A DNA stretch of 5,331 bases, taken from Ruminococcus sp. (GTDB taxonomy: Bacteria > Bacillota > Clostridia > Oscillospirales > Acutalibacteraceae). The notes under the pieces were generated by a model. It saw nothing but the letters and a program-made list of their open reading frames with translations. It was not told the origin of the DNA and did not search any database. The DNA lies in contig JAFLSL010000090.1 in the NCBI GenBank assembly GCA_022510985.1, positions 1 to 5,331 on the forward strand. Reading direction: 5' to 3'. The stretch's first letter is position 1; each line of letters begins with the position of its first letter. Positions 4,857-5,331 of this stretch are shown one piece after another. Position numbers and translations under genes: made by a program.

Positions 4857-5331
4857 CGTAATTTCAGACTTTATAAACAGCGTTGACGAATTTATGTGGG
4901 GTTGGTTTATGATAATCCTGCTTTTAGGTACGCATATTTTTATGACAATTCGCACAAGATTTGTTCAGCGAAAAACGCTAAAGGCTATTCGTCTTTCGAT
5001 AACTAAGGACCCCGATTCGGACGGCGATATAAGTCCGTTTCAATCGCTTGCAACTGCACTTGCCTCAACTATCGGAACAGGAAATATAATCGGCGTGGGT
5101 ACTGCTATCGCACTCGGCGGACCGGGAGCCGTGCTTTGGTGTTGGCTTACGGGCGTGTTCGGAATTGCGACAAAGTATGCCGAGTCGTTGCTCGCGGTAA
5201 AATATCGTGTCCGCACAAAGGACGGAAGAATGCTCGGCGGTGCAATGTATGCACTTGAGCGTGGACTTAAAATGAAGTGGCTCGGAGTATTGTTTGCTCT
5301 GTTTGCACTTTTGGCGTCATTCGGAATAGGT
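4849..5331 (+). CDS. Sodium:alanine/glycine symporter, AGCS family (partial, N-terminal)
   Basis: The first 161 residues of an inner-membrane amino-acid carrier that runs past the window edge; full-length members have about 450 residues. AGCS carriers import alanine or glycine together with Na+ or H+. The N-terminus has a first helix (about 16-34), a cytoplasmic loop, then the family signature GTGNIIGVGTAIALGGPG (76-93) and AVLWCWLTGVFG (94-105), followed by TKYAESLLAVKYRV (108-121). The usual GGPMY motif appears as GGAMY (130-134), a Pro-to-Ala change in an otherwise conserved stretch. The frame stays open to the last base. The ATG overlaps the HAD stop by eight bases and has a GGGGGA ribosome site. 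With the EamA transporter it makes a transport-rich unit; import of a small neutral amino acid is the likely role. Confidence 0.92.
   Translation, partial: MLNVISDFINSVDEFMWGWFMIILLLGTHIFMTIRTRFVQRKTLKAIRLSITKDPDSDGDISPFQSLATALASTIGTGNIIGVGTAIALGGPGAVLWCWLTGVFGIATKYAESLLAVKYRVRTKDGRMLGGAMYALERGLKMKWLGVLFALFALLASFGIG

Overview
The window is ordinary, gene-dense bacterial chromosome with all recognised genes on the + strand. Moderate-to-low GC, tight spacing, AGGAGG-type ribosome sites, Rho-independent terminators and the closest protein families (HPr-kinase-like P-loop protein of the clostridial type, two-domain SseB protein, sodium:alanine symporter) suggest a gut-type Clostridia member, probably Oscillospiraceae/Ruminococcus-like. 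That placement is inference from gene style, not from a marker gene. I see no mobile element, CRISPR array, tRNA or rRNA.

Layout. Bases 1-36 are the last 11 codons of an upstream gene, closed by a textbook terminator (59-91). A gene-free stretch of about 210 bases follows; it holds a second perfect hairpin without a T-run (112-142), a plausible sigma-A promoter with an inverted repeat over its -35/spacer (193-221), and a weaker second promoter (255-283). Next comes a four-gene unit: a Ser/Thr/Lys-rich lipoprotein (301-747), an HPr-kinase/PEPCK-fold P-loop protein (777-1487), an NAD(P)HX-epimerase-type YjeF_N protein with an unusual C-terminal tail (1528-2385), and an SseB-family protein (2396-3211). 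No terminator separates these four, gaps are 10-40 bases, and a strong terminator (3223-3256) closes the unit.

The second unit starts only 9 bases after that terminator's T-run: an EamA/DMT-type ten-helix transporter (3266-4177), a HAD-family phosphatase or phosphomutase (4182-4856), and the first 161 codons of an AGCS alanine/glycine:cation symporter (4849 to the window end). These are spaced by +4 and -8 bases and are very likely cotranscribed and translationally coupled.

How they fit together. The second unit looks like small-molecule transport plus a sugar-phosphate-type phosphatase. The first unit mixes a surface lipoprotein, a possible kinase of unknown substrate, a cofactor-repair-type enzyme and SseB; no pathway links them in an obvious way. 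The points most worth a second look are the partnerless HprK-like protein, the truncated or re-purposed YjeF_N protein, the lipoprotein whose TKSS repeat is kept at protein but not DNA level, and the transporter start with no visible ribosome site squeezed against a terminator. I do not find clear evidence of a wholly new system.
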